Assembly: GCA_902478055.1 (NCBI GenBank)
Contig: CABSJL010000024.1
Location: forward strand, 1 to 17,625
Source: an uncultured Veillonella sp.
Lineage (GTDB): Bacteria > Bacillota > Negativicutes > Veillonellales > Veillonellaceae
Reading direction: 5' to 3'
Length of the DNA: 17,625 nucleotides
The position numbers and the translations under genes were made by a program. Of the stretch, positions 16,421 to 17,625 are shown piece by piece. Position 1 is the first letter of the stretch; the number at the start of each line of letters is the position of its first letter. The notes below the pieces were generated by a model. The model saw only the letters and a program-made list of their open reading frames with translations. It ran no database searches and had not been told where the DNA came from.

Positions 16421-17053
16421 CTAGGATTCTTCCTTTACAGTATTTAAATCACTATAAAGAGTAAACTTAGAAATATTGAAATACTCCGCAATCTTTTCTG
16501 AAGATTTCGAGATAAGAAAAGCCCCTTTTTCATTTAAGTAGCTAATAGCCTTTAGCCGTTCTACTTTATTCATAAGTGGTCCAGGTTTACCAACCAACCG
16601 TTCTGCTTCTAGTAGTAAATCATCTAATAGTTCCGATACACTTGTAGTAATTTTTTCAACAGTGCCAGCCTCAGCTTGGCCTATGCCTATAAGACTTTCG
16701 AGTGATCGATGCATCATAACAAACTCTGTTATATCCTGATTGATTCCTAACAAGTATGCAATATTGCCATCATCATCACGGATATACATGGTAGAGGATT
16801 TTAATATCCGTCCATCCTTAGTTTTTGTTAGATACCCAAATCTACCTTCACTACCATCATCATAGTTGAGTACATCTAAAACTACATGTGATGGACCATC
16901 GCCAACATGGCGATTCGTTATTGTACCATTTTCTATATATACAAGTGATGTATCAAGATCACCTTGTAAGTCATGTATTAGTACTTCACAAGATGGTCCA
17001 AATTGTATGGCCAATCCATGGGCTATAACTTTTAGCCGTTCCAATGTACTCAT
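16421..17053 (-). CDS. YheO/DauR-type PAS and helix-turn-helix transcriptional regulator
   Basis: This 210-residue protein has an N-terminal YheO-type PAS-like sensor domain (about residues 5-115; FGPSCEVLIHDL, GINQDITEF), a linker helix (about 120-160) and a C-terminal helix-turn-helix (about 165-207; AYFLISK-like helix then SSEKIAEYFNISKFTLYSDL). No membrane segment or signal peptide is visible. Relatives such as DauR regulate amino acid catabolic operons. As first gene of the operon, nine bases before ygeX, it is the obvious candidate to control the cluster in response to a purine or a breakdown intermediate; ligand and sign of control are unknown. The ATG at 17053 has GGGAGGT seven bases upstream. 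Confidence 0.87.
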   Translation of the reverse strand: MSTLERLKVIAHGLAIQFGPSCEVLIHDLQGDLDTSLVYIENGTITNRHVGDGPSHVVLDVLNYDDGSEGRFGYLTKTKDGRILKSSTMYIRDDDGNIAYLLGINQDITEFVMMHRSLESLIGIGQAEAGTVEKITTSVSELLDDLLLEAERLVGKPGPLMNKVERLKAISYLNEKGAFLISKSSEKIAEYFNISKFTLYSDLNTVKEES

Positions 17054-17160
17054 TGAGATAACCTCCCTCTCATCGGTATCGGTTAGTCTTTATGGTCTAA
17101 ATAACTTCAGTCCGTTTACATAATTAGTATTATGAGAATAATTCTAACTAATTTTGTATT

Positions 17161-17181
17161 AACCTAATTTTTTGTTAGGTT
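17161..17181. promoter_or_regulatory. Inverted repeat, operator candidate in front of the regulator
   Basis: AACCTAA (17161-17167) and TTAGGTT (17175-17181) are perfect inverted arms seven bases apart. They begin about ten bases downstream of the -10 hexamer at 17197-17192, close to the expected transcription start, a usual place for a repressor site. It could also act as a 5' UTR hairpin. No regulator has been matched to it; the PAS-HTH protein is the natural candidate. Confidence 0.4.
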
Positions 17182-17191
17182 CCTTACTTAA

Positions 17192-17220
17192 ATTATAGGT
17201 CTATGTATACAAAAATGCAA
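17192..17220 (-). promoter_or_regulatory. Candidate main promoter of the purine operon
   Basis: On the minus strand TTGCAT (17220-17215) is followed by a 17-base spacer and a perfect TATAAT (17197-17192). Transcription would begin near 17185, giving a leader of about 130 bases before the regulator. The surrounding DNA is AT-rich, so chance matches are expected; spacing and position favour this one. Confidence 0.5.
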
Positions 17221-17543
17221 CGCTATCATGCATTAAAGTTATTAATAATTATTCAACTATATACGTACATTGATATAAACACATATAAACACTATGATTT
17301 TTATCACATAATTTTATTGTTATAAAAAAATTTGATGACATATGCATCATCATATCTACATAAATAAATATAGTAAAATTCTATAGAGACAAGTGTATAT
17401 CTATATTCTTATATCTACAAAACAGATCCAGTATATCAGTATTTATCTATATCCCTTATAAATATTCCTATCACTCATGACTACCCAAATTTTCTATTAT
17501 ATATAGAGATACACCCTTATAATTAATACCAATATAAAATCAT
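17221..17543. other. AT-rich gene-free stretch
   Basis: About 320 bases, visibly very AT-rich, with stops in all frames and no coding region I can support. The only structured items I note are a plus-strand promoter-like pair, TTGATA (17270-17275) and TATGAT (17293-17298) with a 17-base spacer, and a short inverted repeat TGATG/CATCA around 17333-17349. No terminator, tRNA or CRISPR unit is visible. It may be an upstream regulatory region, or the remains of a spacer interrupted by the mobile element at its right end. Confidence 0.5.
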
Positions 17544-17625
17544 AACCACCCGTAGAACGGGTGGTTTGCTCTGACCCTATAAGGGTCTTTCTCTAGTGGT
17601 GGCCCTCTAAAGAGGGCATTGAATG
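17544..17625 (-). mobile_element. Three-hairpin right edge, probably the end of an IS200/IS605-type element with TnpB guide (omega) RNA
   Basis: Three compact GC-rich hairpins follow one another in strongly AT-rich DNA: AACCACCCGT/ACGGGTGGTT (17544-17566, 10 perfect pairs, 3-base loop), GACCCT/AGGGTC (17573-17587) and GCCCTC/GAGGGC (17602-17617). Read on the minus strand, the order of two small hairpins, GAGCAA, then a terminal ACCACCC hairpin and TTATGATT resembles the right ends of IS605-group elements that encode TnpB guide RNA. If so, the tnpB gene lies beyond 17625 on the minus strand, and the guide would be the flanking DNA just left of 17544. The alternative is an isolated repeat or miniature element. 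No transposase coding is visible inside the window. Confidence 0.5.

Noticed and set aside
17161..17181. Intrinsic terminator
   Set aside because: The inverted repeat is AT-rich, only seven pairs, and lacks a following U tract. Its place just after a -10 hexamer fits an operator or leader hairpin better.
17544..17617. CRISPR array
   Set aside because: The three hairpins have different sequences and no regular spacer-repeat spacing. They are successive stem-loops, not copies of one repeat.
17054..17625. tRNA or rRNA gene in the right intergenic region
   Set aside because: No cloverleaf with a T-arm consensus was found, and the GC-rich hairpins at the edge do not fit one.

Overview
The window reads as a low-GC, AT-rich chromosome segment from an anaerobic Firmicute of the Negativicutes type. 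Veillonella is my best guess, based on protein character, codon use and strong AGGAGG-type ribosome sites; this was not tested by a search. All protein genes I can support lie on the minus strand, so transcription runs from the right end of the window to the left.

The main content (about 2980-17053) is one long anaerobic purine/uric acid catabolic cluster. In transcription order it holds a YheO/DauR-type PAS-HTH regulator, ygeX (2,3-diaminopropionate ammonia-lyase), ygeY (M20 hydrolase), ygeW (knotted carbamoyltransferase), arcC (carbamate kinase), ssnA (aminohydrolase), a short ygfK (FMN-barrel plus ferredoxin protein), hyuA (hydantoinase/dihydropyrimidinase), a selenium-dependent-type xanthine dehydrogenase with its 2Fe-2S domains fused to the molybdenum domain, and an NCS2 purine permease. 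Similar gene sets were reported around 2023 as the uric acid gene cluster of gut anaerobes. Read as a pathway, the permease imports xanthine or urate and Xdh interconverts hypoxanthine, xanthine and urate. YgfK reduces the purine ring, SsnA and HyuA open the rings, and YgeW releases carbamoyl phosphate, which ArcC uses to make ATP. YgeY trims the remaining ureido compound, and YgeX converts 2,3-diaminopropionate to pyruvate and ammonia. The exact intermediates come from memory of that literature, not from this sequence.

The cluster is segmented by RNA structures. There are intrinsic terminators after ygeW and after the permease, and hairpins without U tracts after ygeY and after xdh. Left of the permease terminator lies a separately promoted gene for a RuBisCO-like protein (1585-2772). 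Next come the housekeeping genes yycJ and rlmH, then the start of another gene leaving the window at position 1, preceded by a possible 17-codon leader ORF.

The right 570 bases contain no protein gene I can support. They hold a promoter and inverted repeat in front of the regulator, then a very AT-rich stretch, and finally three tight GC-rich hairpins (17544-17617). These hairpins look like the end of an IS200/IS605-type element and its guide (omega) RNA, cut by the window edge.

The most unusual points are the YgfK protein without its NAD(P)H-oxidising flavoprotein module, a xanthine dehydrogenase without a visible FAD partner (together suggesting a ferredoxin-linked purine redox circuit), and the RuBisCO-like protein of unknown function beside the purine genes.
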